DNA of 64,000 bases. Source: [Erwinia] mediterraneensis. Its GTDB lineage: Bacteria; Pseudomonadota; Gammaproteobacteria; Enterobacterales; Enterobacteriaceae. The notes under the pieces are model-generated. The model was not told the origin of the DNA, searched no databases, and saw nothing but the letters and a program-made list of their open reading frames with translations. Shown one piece after another: positions 47,667-58,113 of this stretch; the stretch's first letter is position 1; each line of letters starts with the position of its first letter. The stretch covers positions 3,606,013-3,670,012 of the forward strand of contig NZ_LR026978.1 in assembly GCF_900604315.1 (NCBI RefSeq), written 5' to 3'. A program made the position numbers and the translations under genes.

Positions 47667-48167
47667 TTAGCTGCATTTCAGCTGAAGAAATTTTTCAATC
47701 TCGCTGCCCGCAAGCACTTCGCAAAGCCCATCAGTAATAGCGACCAGCCCGGCTTCGTCATCGTTGTCGAAGCGATTGTACACAATACTGTCGATGTCCA
47801 GCACACCCACCAGGGTACCGTTCACTTTCAGCGGAATCACAATTTCTGCATTACTGGCCGCATCGCAGGCGATGTGACCCGGGAATGCATGTACGTCGTC
47901 GACACGTTGTACCTTCTCTTCGGCAAAGGCGGTACCGCAGACGCCTTTCCCGACGGGAATCCGCACGCAGGCAATTTTGCCCTGGAAAGGCCCCAGTACC
48001 AGCGTATCCGGTTCAGTCAGCAGGTAAAAACCTGCCCAGTTCACACCTTCAAGACGTTCATACAACAGTGCACTACAATTACCCAACGCAGCGAGAAAAG
48101 AGGTTTCCCCTGCCAGCAAAGCGCGCATGTCGCGGTTTAGATCTTCATAAAAGGCTTTTTTGTTCAT
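47667..48167 (-). CDS. msrC: Free methionine-(R)-sulfoxide reductase MsrC
   Basis: GAF-domain enzyme (YebR) that reduces free methionine-R-sulfoxide. The catalytic and resolving cysteines appear in KIACVRIPVGKGVCGTAFAE and HIACDAASNAEIV. 166 residues. It lies between proQ and letA as in E. coli, on the minus strand. The C-terminus ends QLKCS. Confidence 0.93.
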   Translation of the reverse strand: MNKKAFYEDLNRDMRALLAGETSFLAALGNCSALLYERLEGVNWAGFYLLTEPDTLVLGPFQGKIACVRIPVGKGVCGTAFAEEKVQRVDDVHAFPGHIACDAASNAEIVIPLKVNGTLVGVLDIDSIVYNRFDNDDEAGLVAITDGLCEVLAGSEIEKFLQLKCS

Positions 48168-48353
48168 TGTTTAACCATAACTATTAACACAAGGACGCTT
48201 TGTTCCATCGATCGTTAAAATAAGCATTAAATATCCAGGGCCACAAGGTGAATCATTCTATTAGTTACTATACCCTTAGCATCTTGTGGATCGAAAACCG
48301 ACATCGCGTCGGCGTTTTCGTGGCGTAACGCGCTGTTAATCCACTCACGTTGA

Positions 48354-49643
48354 GTGCCGGAACCTGTAACGAATGATGGGCCAATATTGCATCACCCTAT
48401 GAAAATACACGCTATCAGCCAGGCGTTGCCCCACGCACGTTATCAGCGTTGTCCGCAATGCGATACCCTTTTTTCTTTACCAGAGGTGAAATCGCACCAG
48501 GCGGCACATTGTCCACGCTGTTATGCGCAAATTATCAGCGGTCGCGACTGGTCGATGACGCGACTGACAGCGATGGCCGTGACGATGCTGGTGCTGATGC
48601 CTTTCGCCTTTACGCTGCCGCTGATCAGTGTGCGCCTGTTAGGCATGCGCATCGATGCCAGCCTGCTGGCAGGCATTATCCAGATGACGCAGCAGGGCTA
48701 TATTCTGACCGCGGCGATGGTGACCTTCTGTACCATCGGCGCGCCCGTGACCCTGGTGGCAGCCATTGGCTACCTGTGGATCGGTCACCCCCTTGGCATG
48801 AACCTGCGCCCGGTGCTGCTGATGCTGGAGCGGCTGAAAGAGTGGGTGATGCTGGATATTTATCTGGTCGGCATCGCCGTGGCGTCTATTAAAGTGCAGG
48901 ATTATGCCACTCTGGAGCCGGGTTACGGCCTGCTCGCCTATATCCTGCTGACCCTGCTCACCTTATTGACGCTGATTCATCTTAATATGGAGCAGCTCTG
49001 GCACCGTTTTTATCCGCAGCCGTTGTCAGACCTGGCGCCGGAAAAGCTGCAGGTCTGCCTGAACTGTCACTATACGGGCCAGCCGGACAGCCGTGGCCGC
49101 TGCCCCCGTTGCCATACTCCCCTCGATTTCCGCCGCCGCCACAGCCTGCAAAAATCCTGGGCGGCCCTGATTGCCTCCATCGTCCTGCTGCTGCCGGCGA
49201 ATCTGTTGCCGATTTCCGTGGTTTACCTGAACGGCTCCCGCCGCGAGGACACCATTTTTTCCGGTATTCTCTCGCTGGCCTCCGATAACATTCCGGTCGC
49301 CGCCGTGGTCTTTATTGCCAGTATTCTGGTGCCCTTTACCAAGGTACTGGTGTTGCTGGCCGTGCTGCTCAGTATTCATTTCAAATGCGAACATGGCCTG
49401 AAAACCCGTATTCGCCTGCTTCGGATAGTGACCTGGGTAGGCCGCTGGTCGATGCTCGATCTGTTTGTGATTTCGTTAACCATGTCGCTGGTCAATCGCG
49501 ATCAGCTACTGGCTTTTACCATGGGACCCGCCGCCTTCTATTTTGGTGCGGCGGTGATCCTGACCATTATGGCTGTTGAGTGGCTGGATAGCCGCCTGAT
49601 CTGGGATGCACATGCAACAGGAAACGCCAACTACACCGACTAA
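48354..49643 (+). CDS. letA: Lipid transport inner-membrane protein LetA (YebS)
   Basis: PqiA-type integral membrane partner of LetB in lipid movement between the membranes. Two tandem PqiA modules, each led by a zinc ribbon: CPQC...CPRC near residues 34-57 and CLNC...CPRC near 235-260, each followed by about four helices. The GTG start at 48354 gives 429 residues (427 in E. coli) but lacks a clear ribosome site; ATG 48399 is an alternative. It overlaps letB by 38 bases. Confidence 0.92.
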   Translation: MPEPVTNDGPILHHPMKIHAISQALPHARYQRCPQCDTLFSLPEVKSHQAAHCPRCYAQIISGRDWSMTRLTAMAVTMLVLMPFAFTLPLISVRLLGMRIDASLLAGIIQMTQQGYILTAAMVTFCTIGAPVTLVAAIGYLWIGHPLGMNLRPVLLMLERLKEWVMLDIYLVGIAVASIKVQDYATLEPGYGLLAYILLTLLTLLTLIHLNMEQLWHRFYPQPLSDLAPEKLQVCLNCHYTGQPDSRGRCPRCHTPLDFRRRHSLQKSWAALIASIVLLLPANLLPISVVYLNGSRREDTIFSGILSLASDNIPVAAVVFIASILVPFTKVLVLLAVLLSIHFKCEHGLKTRIRLLRIVTWVGRWSMLDLFVISLTMSLVNRDQLLAFTMGPAAFYFGAAVILTIMAVEWLDSRLIWDAHATGNANYTD

Positions 49644-52251
49644 CGCGACCCTACGAAACAAGCGTAAGCTCTCTCCCTTCTGGTTATTGCCCATCATAGC
49701 CCTGCTGATTGCCGGCTGGCTGCTCTGGACCAACTATCAGGAGCGCGGCACCATCATTACCATCAATTTCCAGTCCGCGGATGGTATCGTGCCGGGCCGT
49801 ACGCCGATACGTTATCAGGGCGTCGAGGTAGGCACCGTGCAGGGCATTAATCTGAGTGATGACTATCGCACAATTCAGATTAAAGCCAGTATCAAAAGCG
49901 ATATGAAAGATGCGCTGCGGGAAAATACCCAGTTCTGGCTGGTTACGCCGAAAGCCTCGCTGGCCGGGGTATCTGGCCTCGATGCTCTGGTGGGCGGCAA
50001 TTATATCGGCATGATGCCGGGCAAAGGCAAGCCGAGTGAGAATTTTACGGCGCTCGATACGCAGCCTAAATACCGTGTGACCACCGGCGAGCTGTTAATT
50101 CATCTGCATGCGCCCGATCTCGGCTCGCTGAACACCGGCTCACTGGTTTATTATCGCAAAATCCCGGTAGGCCGGGTATATGACTACAGCATTAACGGCA
50201 ATGGTGACGGTGTCACTATTGATGTGCTGATTGAGCGCCGCTTTACCAACCTGGTAAAACAGCAGAGCCGATTCTGGAATGTATCCGGCATCAATGCCGA
50301 TGTTGGCCTGAACGGGGCCAAAGTGCAGCTGGAAAGTCTGGCGGCGCTGGTGAACGGTGCCATCGCCTTTGATTCGCCCGAGAACAGCGAACAGGCGCAT
50401 ACCGATGAGAATTACGACCTCTATCCCGACCTGGCGCACAGTCAGCGCGGTGTACTGATTACGCTTGATCTTCCCGGTGGTGAAAATTTGAAGGCGGGCC
50501 GCACGCCGCTGATGTATCAGGGACTCGAGGTCGGCACCCTGACTAAACTCAACCTGCATGACGGGGGGAAAGTCACCGGTGAAATGACTATTGATCCTTC
50601 AGTGGTGGGTCTGATGCGCAGCGAAACGCGTATTGAGATGCGCAGCCCGAAAGTGACGCTGAACGAGCCCAATATCAGCGGTTTGCTCACCGGCAATACC
50701 TTTGAGTTAATTCCGGGCGATGGCCAGCCGCAGAGTCATTTTACCGTGCTGGCCGCCGTGAAGTCCCTGCTGCAAAAGCCCAACGTGCTGACAGTGAAAC
50801 TCACGGCGCCGGAGAGTTACGGTATTGATGCTGGTCAGCCGCTGATGCTTTACGGGATGCAGGTGGGCCAGATAATGGAGCGTCACCTCGATGAAAAAGG
50901 TGTTAACTTCACGGTGGCGGTCGACCCGGAATACCGGAAGTTAGTTCACAGCGACAGCAAGTTTATTGTTAACAGCCGTCTGGACGTAAAGTTCGGCCTG
51001 AACGGCATGCAGGTACTGGGTGCCAGCGCGCGGGAATGGGTTGATGGTGGTATTCGTCTGGTGCCGGGCAATAAGGGACCCGTGAAGCCCATCTATCCGC
51101 TCTATGCTAATGAAGAAAAAGCGGAAGAAGGCATCACCGGTGATCGTCCGCCCACTACCCTGACCCTGACGGCCAGCAGCCTGCCCGATATTCAGGCGGG
51201 TTCGGTGGTGCTGTACCGCAAATTTCAGGTAGGCGAAATTGTTGACGTGGTGCCGCGCGCGACCGCCTTTGATGTGGCGGTGCATATTAAGCCGGAATAT
51301 CGCAAGCTGCTGACCGCAGAAAGCGTGTTCTGGTCGGAAGGCGGCGCTAAAGTACAGCTCAACGGCAGCGGTTTAACGCTGCAGGCTTCGCCGCTTAACC
51401 GGGCGCTGAAAGGCGCTATCAGCTTCGACAACATGCCCGGCGCCCAGACGGCAAAAGGGACAAAACGCGTCCTCTACCCCTCTGAAACCGCCGCACGGGC
51501 CGTGGGCAGTCAGATTAAGTTACTGACCTACGATGGCAGTAAACTCTCCGCCGGTATGCCGATTCGCTATCTCGGTATTAATGTCGGCCAGATTGAGTCG
51601 CTGGCGCTGAGCGCAGATAAAAATCAGGTGGTGGCGAAAGCGGTGCTTTATCCGGAATATGAGCAGGACTTTGCCCGCAACGGCAGCCGTTTTTCCGTAG
51701 TCTCACCGGAGATTTCCGCCGCCGGGGTGAATCATCTGGAAACGCTGCTGCAGCCCTATGTGAATGTTGACCCCGGTAAGGGGCGCCCGGCACGTACTTT
51801 CGAGCTGCAGGAGTCCACTATCACCGATTCGCGCTACCTGAATGGATTAAATATCTATGTTGATGCCAGCGAAGCGGGTTCACTCTCTGTGGGCACGCCG
51901 GTGCTGTTCCGCGGCGTGGAGGTTGGCACCGTCACCGGCACCACCCTTGGCACCATGGCGGATCGGGTGCAGATCGCCCTGCGCATCAGCAAAAAATATC
52001 AGCATCTGGTGCGCAATAACTCGGTGTTCTGGCTGGCATCCGGTTATAACCTCGATTTTGGTCTGGTTGGCGGCGTGGTGAAAACTGGCACCTTCCAGCA
52101 ATTTATTCGTGGCGGCATTCAGTTTGCTACGCCGCCCACCGTGCCGCTCGCTCCGCAGGCGACGCCCAACAAGCATTTCCTGTTGCTGGATGAAATGCCG
52201 AAAGAGTGGCGCAACTGGGGCACCGCAATCCCTCAACCGGTACAACGTTAA
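49606..52251 (+). CDS. letB: Periplasm-spanning MCE protein LetB (YebT)
   Basis: Forms a stacked hexameric tunnel carrying lipids across the periplasm. One N-terminal helix (about 25-43), then seven MCE domains; I count seven repeats of the turn G-x-x-[LIV]-x-[YF]-x-[GK]-x-x-[VL]-G-x-[LIV], the first at [13 protein letters not shown] residues 60-75 and the last at [13 protein letters not shown]. 881 residues, close to E. coli. It overlaps letA by 38 bases, so translation is probably coupled. Confidence 0.94.
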   Translation: MHMQQETPTTPTNATLRNKRKLSPFWLLPIIALLIAGWLLWTNYQERGTIITINFQSADGIVPGRTPIRYQGVEVGTVQGINLSDDYRTIQIKASIKSDMKDALRENTQFWLVTPKASLAGVSGLDALVGGNYIGMMPGKGKPSENFTALDTQPKYRVTTGELLIHLHAPDLGSLNTGSLVYYRKIPVGRVYDYSINGNGDGVTIDVLIERRFTNLVKQQSRFWNVSGINADVGLNGAKVQLESLAALVNGAIAFDSPENSEQAHTDENYDLYPDLAHSQRGVLITLDLPGGENLKAGRTPLMYQGLEVGTLTKLNLHDGGKVTGEMTIDPSVVGLMRSETRIEMRSPKVTLNEPNISGLLTGNTFELIPGDGQPQSHFTVLAAVKSLLQKPNVLTVKLTAPESYGIDAGQPLMLYGMQVGQIMERHLDEKGVNFTVAVDPEYRKLVHSDSKFIVNSRLDVKFGLNGMQVLGASAREWVDGGIRLVPGNKGPVKPIYPLYANEEKAEEGITGDRPPTTLTLTASSLPDIQAGSVVLYRKFQVGEIVDVVPRATAFDVAVHIKPEYRKLLTAESVFWSEGGAKVQLNGSGLTLQASPLNRALKGAISFDNMPGAQTAKGTKRVLYPSETAARAVGSQIKLLTYDGSKLSAGMPIRYLGINVGQIESLALSADKNQVVAKAVLYPEYEQDFARNGSRFSVVSPEISAAGVNHLETLLQPYVNVDPGKGRPARTFELQESTITDSRYLNGLNIYVDASEAGSLSVGTPVLFRGVEVGTVTGTTLGTMADRVQIALRISKKYQHLVRNNSVFWLASGYNLDFGLVGGVVKTGTFQQFIRGGIQFATPPTVPLAPQATPNKHFLLLDEMPKEWRNWGTAIPQPVQR

Positions 52252-52328
52252 CTTGCAGGGGCAGCCAGGCTGCCCCTGTTTCATTGCCGTGTTACACTGC
52301 TTCTTTTGCCTTTACTGGATATTGCTCC

Positions 52329-53756
52329 GTGTCGGATTCCTCTTGCCTTTTCCCCCCTGACTTCCTGGCTTTAATGCGCGACATCCTGTCGGATGAAGCA
52401 GAACTCAACCGCTTTCTGGCGATCAGCCAGCAGCCGCTGCGTCGCAGTCTGCGCGTTAATACCTTAAAAATCAGCGTCGCGCAGTTCCTTGACCTGACTG
52501 CCGATTATGGCTGGCGCTTAACGCCGATTCCCTGGTGTACGGAAGGCTTCTGGATCGAGCGTGACGATGAGTCGCTGCCGCTGGGCAGTACCGCCGGACA
52601 TCTGAGCGGCCTGTTTTATATTCAGGAGGCCAGCTCCATGCTGCCGGTCAGCGCGCTGTTTGATGCTGCACCAACGGCGCTGAGCGTGATGGATATGGCG
52701 GCCGCGCCCGGTTCCAAGACCACGCAAATGGCTGCCCGGATGGATAACCAGGGGGTGATCCTGGCCAATGAATTTTCTTCCAGCCGGGTAAAAGTGCTGC
52801 ATGCCAATATCAGCCGCTGTGGCGTCAGCAATAGCGCGCTGACGCATTTTGATGGTCGGGTATTTGGTGCTGCCCTGCCGGAACAGTTTGACGCCATCCT
52901 GCTGGATGCGCCCTGCTCGGGGGAAGGGGTGATCCGCAAAGATGTCGATGCACTCCGCAACTGGTCGCTGGAGAGCACCACCGCTATCGCCGGAACGCAG
53001 CGCGAATTGATTGACAGCGCCTTTCACGCCCTGAAGCCCGGCGGCACCCTGGTCTACTCTACCTGTACGCTGAACACGCTGGAAAATCAGCAGGTGATTC
53101 ACGACTTACTGGCGCGTTACCCCGATGCTGTGCGCATTGATCCCCTTGACGGACTATTCCCTGGAGCACAACAAGCGCTGACGCCGGAAGGTTTTCTGCA
53201 TGTCTTTCCTCACCTGTTTGACAGTGAAGGCTTTTTTGTCGCCCGCCTGCACAAAACGGCTTCGGTGCCGCCCCTGCCTGCGCCTGGCTATAAAGTGGGG
53301 AAATTCCCCTTTTCCCCGGTCAGCAGAAAGCTGAGCGCAGAAATCGAAGCGGCTGCGGCAGCGGTCGGGCTGGTATGGAACGATCAATTAACGCTCTGGC
53401 AGCGCGATAAAGAAATCTGGCTGTTCCCCGGCGCCGTTGAACCAATGCTGGGCAAAGTGCGTTTTTCCCGTATCGGTCTGAAGCTGGCGGAGACTTTCGC
53501 TAAAGGTTATCGCTGGCAACATGAAGCGATCATGGCGCTGGCGCATGCCGACAGCCCGCTCGCCTTTGCGCTAAGCGAAGCGGAAGCCGAAGAGTGGTAT
53601 CGCGGACGCGATATTTACCCACAGACGTTACCGTCGCAGGATGAAGCGATTATTACGTTCTGCCAGCAGCCGCTCGGGCTGGTGAAAAAGGTAGGAAGCC
53701 GCCTGAAAAACAGCTATCCTCGCGAACTGGTACGCGACGGTCGCCTGTTCCGCTGA
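52329..53756 (+). CDS. rsmF: 16S rRNA m5C1407 methyltransferase RsmF
   Basis: SAM-dependent RNA cytosine C5 methyltransferase (YebU) acting on 30S subunits. SAM loop [18 protein letters not shown], catalytic [13 protein letters not shown], second cysteine in VYSTCTLN, and a PUA-like C-terminal domain. I take GTG 52329, giving [13 protein letters not shown] and 475 residues, as the best match to the E. coli start. The frame extends back to 52206 into letB. The C-terminus [10 protein letters not shown] is conserved. Confidence 0.93.
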   Translation: MSDSSCLFPPDFLALMRDILSDEAELNRFLAISQQPLRRSLRVNTLKISVAQFLDLTADYGWRLTPIPWCTEGFWIERDDESLPLGSTAGHLSGLFYIQEASSMLPVSALFDAAPTALSVMDMAAAPGSKTTQMAARMDNQGVILANEFSSSRVKVLHANISRCGVSNSALTHFDGRVFGAALPEQFDAILLDAPCSGEGVIRKDVDALRNWSLESTTAIAGTQRELIDSAFHALKPGGTLVYSTCTLNTLENQQVIHDLLARYPDAVRIDPLDGLFPGAQQALTPEGFLHVFPHLFDSEGFFVARLHKTASVPPLPAPGYKVGKFPFSPVSRKLSAEIEAAAAAVGLVWNDQLTLWQRDKEIWLFPGAVEPMLGKVRFSRIGLKLAETFAKGYRWQHEAIMALAHADSPLAFALSEAEAEEWYRGRDIYPQTLPSQDEAIITFCQQPLGLVKKVGSRLKNSYPRELVRDGRLFR

Positions 53757-53761
53757 TACAG

Positions 53762-54409
53762 CTACTGCACCTGAACCATGGTCAACCTGTTACCAAATAC
53801 TGCGCCAGTATCGATATAGTGCAGGTTGGCCACATCCAGCGGCTGCTGCAGCGGTGTATGGCCAAAATAAAAGGCATCCGCGCCCGTGATACTCTCCCGA
53901 TCGCCGCGCTGATAACGATTGAGCCGCGCGCGATTCCAGACCACCTCACGCCAGTCAACGTCCTGTCCCCAGGCGTAATGATCGGAGGGATAATCGGCGT
54001 GTGCCACCACCACGATCCTGTCGCTGAGTTGCAGATGAATAATCAGCGGCATCTCCTGACAGCGCTTCAGAGCATGCCGTGCGCTCACCAGCGAGGCGCC
54101 CCGTAACTGCCAGAACCATTCGCCACCGTTCATCGCCCAGAGCATCGATTCTTGCCCGGCTAAGGCGTCCAGCGCCATCTCTTCATGATTCCCGCGCACG
54201 CTGCGAAACCAGGGCTCCTCTAACAGCTGCAGACAGCCAGGGCTGTCTGGTCCGCGGTCGATAAGATCCCCGACCGCCACCAGCAAATCCTGCTGCTTAT
54301 CAAAGTTATGCCTCTGCATCAGCGCGTCCAGCTGGCTGCGACAGCCATGCAGGTCACCGACAATCCAGATGTGCTGCCAGTTTTCGCCGTTCAGATACTG
54401 ATAGTGCAT
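53762..54409 (-). CDS. pphA: Serine/threonine phosphoprotein phosphatase PphA
   Basis: PP2A-like metallophosphatase of E. coli PrpA/PphA type, linked there to misfolded-protein signalling through CpxR. All metal motifs are seen: VGDLHGC, VGDLIDRG, RGNHEEMA, VAHADYP and FGHTPL. ATG 54409 gives 215 residues; ATG 54421 and an earlier start at 54460 are possible, none with a strong ribosome site. It converges with rsmF. Confidence 0.9.
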   Translation of the reverse strand: MHYQYLNGENWQHIWIVGDLHGCRSQLDALMQRHNFDKQQDLLVAVGDLIDRGPDSPGCLQLLEEPWFRSVRGNHEEMALDALAGQESMLWAMNGGEWFWQLRGASLVSARHALKRCQEMPLIIHLQLSDRIVVVAHADYPSDHYAWGQDVDWREVVWNRARLNRYQRGDRESITGADAFYFGHTPLQQPLDVANLHYIDTGAVFGNRLTMVQVQ

Positions 54410-54686
54410 GTCTGCATCCATACTGTGGGTTGGTGAGCAATGGCAGAGCGCCAAACCCAAGTATAGCCAGGGTCATAACAGGCAGATAATAATGCAGAGA
54501 CGAAACAGGCGTATCAGGAAGGCGCTACAGTCAGGATGCGCGATCCGCTATGCGGTCACTGACGGAGAGATGTAGCCTGGGCCTCTCTGCTGTCAGAGCA
54601 TTGTTGAAATCTGGCGAGGATGACAGCAGTAGCGAGAAAAAAGTGTAAGGGGCCAGCAGCGGCAATCCGACCCGGCAGGATTCCGC

Positions 54687-54893
54687 TTATGATAAGGGTT
54701 CTCTTTTCTGCGGATAACAGTTCGCTGCTTCCCGATTCATCAATGAGTCCACCAGGCATTTACGAATGATCGCCGGCAGGCTTTGAAAATCATGGTATTT
54801 CACCGCAATATTCTGCAAATCTTCTACTAATGCATCAATCTCAGTCACCGGGATCACTTCGCAGCCGGGTCGGAGATAGTAAACATTGCCCAT
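54687..54893 (-). CDS. Small hypothetical protein
   Basis: 68 residues, beginning MGNVYYLRPGCEVIPVTEID, mixed charge, no membrane segment. I do not recognise a family. The upstream minus-strand sequence (GAGGTTGAGCGT then ATG) offers GAGG at 9-base spacing. It is the first gene of the accessory stretch after pphA. Confidence 0.5.
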   Translation of the reverse strand: MGNVYYLRPGCEVIPVTEIDALVEDLQNIAVKYHDFQSLPAIIRKCLVDSLMNREAANCYPQKREPLS

Positions 54894-55250
54894 ACGCTCA
54901 ACCTCTTTATGCAGACCATTCGGTAAAAATTTTACAGACGCTATACTGCCGCTCAGAAAAATTTTCTATCGGTCATTAAACACTGCATCTGCCCGCTAAT
55001 TCTGCGCTTAAGTTGGTGATATGTCGCTGATCTGTGCATTATTAGTCGTTTTTGGCAGCAATTCTGCCTCTGCTGCGTTCTTAATGGAATAACAGGCCAG
55101 AAAAGGCGGTATAAAGGTTACCGGTAGCAGCCAACCCCACGAGAGCCGGATCAAGGACAAAACCGGCAAAAGCTGCCAGTTTTCAGGATACAAAGAACCT
55201 GGAAAATCAGCCACCGTTTAAGGCGGCTGATGCTATCGCTAAGCCGGCAT
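54894..55250. other. Intergenic stretch with a terminator
   Basis: 357 bases. The only solid item is the minus-strand hairpin at 55202-55231. The frame at 55008-55214 starts inside that hairpin and has no ribosome site, so I do not call it a gene. Confidence 0.45.
55202..55231 (-). terminator. Terminator of the YgdI/YgdR-like lipoprotein gene
   Basis: Minus strand ATCAGCCGCC-TTAAAC-GGTGGCTGAT, ten paired bases with one G-U, then TTTTCC, 20 bases after the lipoprotein stop. Confidence 0.7.
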
Positions 55251-55478
55251 TTAATTGATTTTAGTCATGGTTTTGACGTCGTCGCGATTAATTTGCAGCG
55301 TTAAGCCGCTGACATCTTCATATTCTATCAGACCGGTTTCGTCATCGATATTCGGTTTGCCCGAAGTGATAATGGTGCGTCCATCATTGGTTTGTATTGC
55401 GTAATCTGAAGAGCAAGCGGAAAGCATAGAAATGGATATTACCAATAGTAACCCCGCAGCTATCTGGCGTTTTTTCAT
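55251..55478 (-). CDS. YgdI/YgdR family (DUF903) lipoprotein
   Basis: 75-residue lipoprotein: signal peptide [22 protein letters not shown] with lipobox LSAC (Cys 22), then an SH3-like DUF903 domain ([20 protein letters not shown], then [16 protein letters not shown]). AGGGAGAAAAATTT precedes ATG. It is a homologue of the small lipoproteins YgdI, YgdR and YlaC-like family; function unknown. It is flanked by non-conserved sequence. Confidence 0.88.
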   Translation of the reverse strand: MKKRQIAAGLLLVISISMLSACSSDYAIQTNDGRTIITSGKPNIDDETGLIEYEDVSGLTLQINRDDVKTMTKIN

Positions 55479-56012
55479 AAATTTTTCTCCCTATAATCAA
55501 AATGAGACCGAGGCTTGTGCCTCAGGATAATCATAAGTGATTTTGCCACTTTCCGATTTTAACCTGCCACTCTCACGATAAACTGCAGACTCACCGGCGC
55601 ATTCGGCAAGGAACAAAGGTAAACAGAGGTAGCATAAAAAATCGTTTTTTCACAGAGACCTCCCGAGCCACAATAAAAAACCGATAACTGGTTAATTATC
55701 ACTAATAATTTAATATTCTGCGAACCGGGAAAGAGTAAAAAACATCACTGGCAACATGCTTTGAACTAAACACTGTTTGTGCGGGCACGCTTAGCCTGCA
55801 ACGTTGCTGCCTGTGCTGCGGGCTTGTCGCACCTCATCAGGGGAGCGAATGTAAAGGTAAAGATGTGGTTTCCGTATTGCCATCAGACATTTACATTTGA
55901 CAGATTAACGCAATTTTTATCAAAAAAAGCCGCGTGGCTGGTAACAGTCTGGTGAGACAGTTAACAAACGCAACGCGGCTTTTCAATTAATCTATCATTT
56001 AATGTTAGTGTG
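55479..56012. other. Gene-free 530-bp region
   Basis: AT-rich. The left part should hold the promoter of the lipoprotein gene. A long hairpin at 55922-55984 closes the next minus-strand gene. No reading frame is convincing. Confidence 0.45.
55922..55984 (-). terminator. Long two-tiered terminator hairpin
   Basis: GCCGCGT (55929-55935) pairs with ACGCGGC (55973-55979), and inside it AACAGTCT (55943-55950) pairs with AGACAGTT (55955-55962) with one mismatch around a GGTG loop. On the minus strand it ends in seven T (55922-55928). It lies 28 bases after the stop of the gene at 56013. It is longer than a usual terminator and might be the 3' end of a small RNA. Confidence 0.65.
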
Positions 56013-56228
56013 TTAACCCAAACGTTCAGGTGCCTGCAATGGCTCCTCAAAGAACGATTCGATAAAACTGCGTTGCTGCGATGTTAACACCCATCCCTCT
56101 AACACATCTGGCTTAGGTTGTTGTTTTTTGGACTTTACTTCGTGTTTTTTGCCACTTTCATATTCATTAGCCTGTAATGCTGACAACATAGCTCGAAATC
56201 CCCTGATAAAAAAATAAAAATCTACCAT
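56013..56228 (-). CDS. Small hypothetical protein
   Basis: 71 residues: a hydrophobic start (MVDFYFFIRGFRAML), a Lys-rich middle (KKHEVKSKKQQPKP) and an acidic-aromatic end (SFIESFFEEPLQAPERLG). No family recognised. GGAG lies 7 bases before ATG 56228. A second start at 56189 would give 58 residues. It has a strong terminator after it, which supports a real gene. Confidence 0.5.
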   Translation of the reverse strand: MVDFYFFIRGFRAMLSALQANEYESGKKHEVKSKKQQPKPDVLEGWVLTSQQRSFIESFFEEPLQAPERLG

Positions 56229-56454
56229 CCAACATCTCCGTCAAATTTTAACGCAGAGATTATCGTTGTGATTTATACACCTGTTACTGGGACTAAACCT
56301 AGAATTATCAGTTTAATATTTATAATATCAGATTGACGTTAACGGTGAAGAAGCACTCTGTGCCATCGTAAGGTGTGATTGCGCTTCGTTATCTGGTTAT
56401 CGGGCGGACAAAAGTAAGACCAGAACTGACCAGAGGAGGAAAGGTAAATCAGGA

Positions 56455-56526
56455 CCGCCGTCAGGGAATCGAACCCATACCCGCAGCAGAGTAAGCTGCT
56501 GCTCTTTCCGGATGAGCTAACGGCGG
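56455..56526 (-). tRNA. Atypical tRNA-like gene, unclear identity
   Basis: Minus strand folds as a cloverleaf: 7-bp acceptor CCGCCGT/ACGGCGG, TA at 8-9, D stem GCTC/GAGC with GG in its loop, anticodon stem GCAGC/GCTGC with loop TTACTCT, and T loop TTCGATT. Oddities: the anticodon would be ACU (serine codon AGU) but there is no long variable arm; position 37 is C rather than a purine; two of five T-stem pairs are broken; the 3' end reads T-CCT rather than N-CCA. It may be a degenerate tRNA, a tRNA-like RNA with another job, or an old integration site. A perfect TATAAT lies just upstream. Confidence 0.6.
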
Positions 56527-56534
56527 ATGCTGCT

Positions 56535-56565
56535 ATTATAGCCGGAAAAACCTGGCTGCATGCAA
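56535..56565 (-). promoter_or_regulatory. Promoter of the tRNA-like gene
   Basis: Minus strand TTGCAT (56565-56560) and perfect TATAAT (56540-56535), 19 bases apart, ending 8 bases before the acceptor stem. Transcription would begin at about the first base of the cloverleaf, suggesting the gene is expressed. Confidence 0.55.
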
Positions 56566-56590
56566 AAATGAAAAGGTAACAGCTGGCCGC

Positions 56591-56803
56591 TCAGGCGACA
56601 TGCTGAATGGGCGTCACGGTAGCGTCCACCTTTCCCGCCTCACTGTACAACTCCCGCGCCAGCATACCCATGATACGGATTGTCTCGTTAGCGTCCTCCA
56701 GCGTCCCGTTAGGCTTCTCGCTGAGATTGATAATGGCAAGGGCAAGCTTTTTCGCTACCAGCAACGGGCACAGGTCATCAGTGACGGGCGTATCATTATT
56801 CAT
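56591..56803 (-). CDS. Small hypothetical protein
   Basis: 70 residues from ATG 56803, with AGGAA 8 bases upstream; it reads MNNDTPVTDDLCPLLVAKKL and then a helical region with NETIRIMGMLARELYSE. Soluble, acidic. The longer frame to 56926 is not supported. No family recognised. It lies 65 bases upstream of the tRNA-like gene on the same strand. Confidence 0.5.
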   Translation of the reverse strand: MNNDTPVTDDLCPLLVAKKLALAIINLSEKPNGTLEDANETIRIMGMLARELYSEAGKVDATVTPIQHVA

Positions 56804-56993
56804 TATGGGTTCCTGTGGAGATCGGACGCTGTTAATGCCCCCGATCGTACAGAGAGGAGACCGAGCAGTAAACCTGTTCTTTGCCAAAACGGTGATGACC
56901 ATCAGCAACGATCTGATCGCTGGCACGCATCACGTTGAGCTACGCTTGAGGCCGGGCTTATTCTTTTTCTATTGATTATCACGAGAACCTCTT

Positions 56994-57623
56994 ATGCATA
57001 ATCCTGATCCGCAGATGTTACTGTTGCTTTATTTCGTGTTACCCGTATGGCTGATTGCAGGCTTTGCTGACTGGTTATGTCACCGGGCCACGGAGATAGA
57101 GACCACCACAGGTTTGAAAGAGACCTGGATTCACATCTTAATGTTTCTCGAGATGGGCTTGCCGTTGCTCTCCGCGCTGTTTCTGGACGTGAACGCACTG
57201 GTGATCGGTTTTATGATCGTGCTGTTTTTTTGTCACGAAGCGACTGCCTTATGGGATGTCAGTTACGCCGTAACCGCGCGCAGAGTGTCGCCCGTTGAAC
57301 AGCATATACACAGTTTTCTTGAGATGGTGCCGCTGATGGCGCTGCTGCTGGTGATTTCCCGCCACTGGCCGCAGTTTCTGGCGCTGTTCGGTGCAGGCGA
57401 TGAGCCCGCGCGCTATGAACTCAAGCTGAGAGCCGATCCTCTGCCAGAGGCTTATATTATTGCCGTAATGACCGGGATCTTATTGCTGGAAGTGCTGCCT
57501 TACCTTGAGGAGGAACGCAAGGCACGGGCTAGTGGGCTAAACATGGACTTTGGGTATCTCCGCAAGAGTCCGCCAGCCCAAAATAATATAAAGTGCGCTA
57601 CGCTATCTGCAATCTCAGGGTAA
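56994..57623 (+). CDS. Multi-helix membrane protein with conserved-looking histidines
   Basis: 209 residues with about five hydrophobic segments (5-27, 45-62, 66-85, 110-128, 155-170). Histidines lie at membrane edges in WLCHRATE, WIHILMFLEMG, FFCHEATALWDVSYAV and EQHIHSFLEMVPLM. The paired IHxxxFLEM motifs recur (WIHILMFLEMGLPLL and HIHSFLEMVPLMALL), which suggests an internal duplication and perhaps a metal site, both inferences. I do not recognise the family. The ribosome site is weak. Base composition is near the core average. Confidence 0.6.
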   Translation: MHNPDPQMLLLLYFVLPVWLIAGFADWLCHRATEIETTTGLKETWIHILMFLEMGLPLLSALFLDVNALVIGFMIVLFFCHEATALWDVSYAVTARRVSPVEQHIHSFLEMVPLMALLLVISRHWPQFLALFGAGDEPARYELKLRADPLPEAYIIAVMTGILLLEVLPYLEEERKARASGLNMDFGYLRKSPPAQNNIKCATLSAISG

Positions 57624-57855
57624 GACCTTCCTGCGATTTACCTGCGCCGGGCAGAATGCCAGTAACCTTTCATATATTGCCCCTTGAAGCTTGAGACATC
57701 ATCTTCAGGAAACCGATTCTCCTTCCCGGCATTGACGTCATTAAAGGCAATATCATACAGGCGTTTTGATTTTGCATAGCTTTAAGAAAGATGAGCCTTC
57801 TTCCGTTCATTTTTTCACATCAGGTTCGAAGCCTTTCGGCGTTCACATGCTCACG

Positions 57856-58113
57856 TTAAATATTCAGGCTATCACCAGTCTTTTTATATCTTATATTGCA
57901 CAGCAGTTGTATTGCTGCGCCAGCCAGCAGCAGAGCTGTAGCGACAGACATATTGCTCTCGTCGTTTCCAGCCGCACCACCACAAGCGAGGAAGTAAAAT
58001 CCGGCAAATAATGCTTTAAAAATTTTTTTAGTATTGCTTTGCTGCTTAATACAAATACTGCGCACAGACCATGCACCTAAGATCAACCCCAGAAGTGCTA
58101 ATACTGTTACCAT
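57856..58113 (-). CDS. Small two-helix membrane protein
   Basis: 85 residues: hydrophobic 1-18, basic loop QQSNTKKIFK, hydrophobic 30-50 and 56-72, basic end. AGGA lies 8 bases before ATG 58113. No family recognised. It faces away from the membrane protein at 56994. Confidence 0.45.
   Translation of the reverse strand: MVTVLALLGLILGAWSVRSICIKQQSNTKKIFKALFAGFYFLACGGAAGNDESNMSVATALLLAGAAIQLLCNIRYKKTGDSLNI

Noticed and set aside
55008-55214. 68-codon minus-strand frame with a hydrophobic middle
   Set aside because: Its GTG start lies inside the terminator hairpin of the upstream lipoprotein gene and has no ribosome site.
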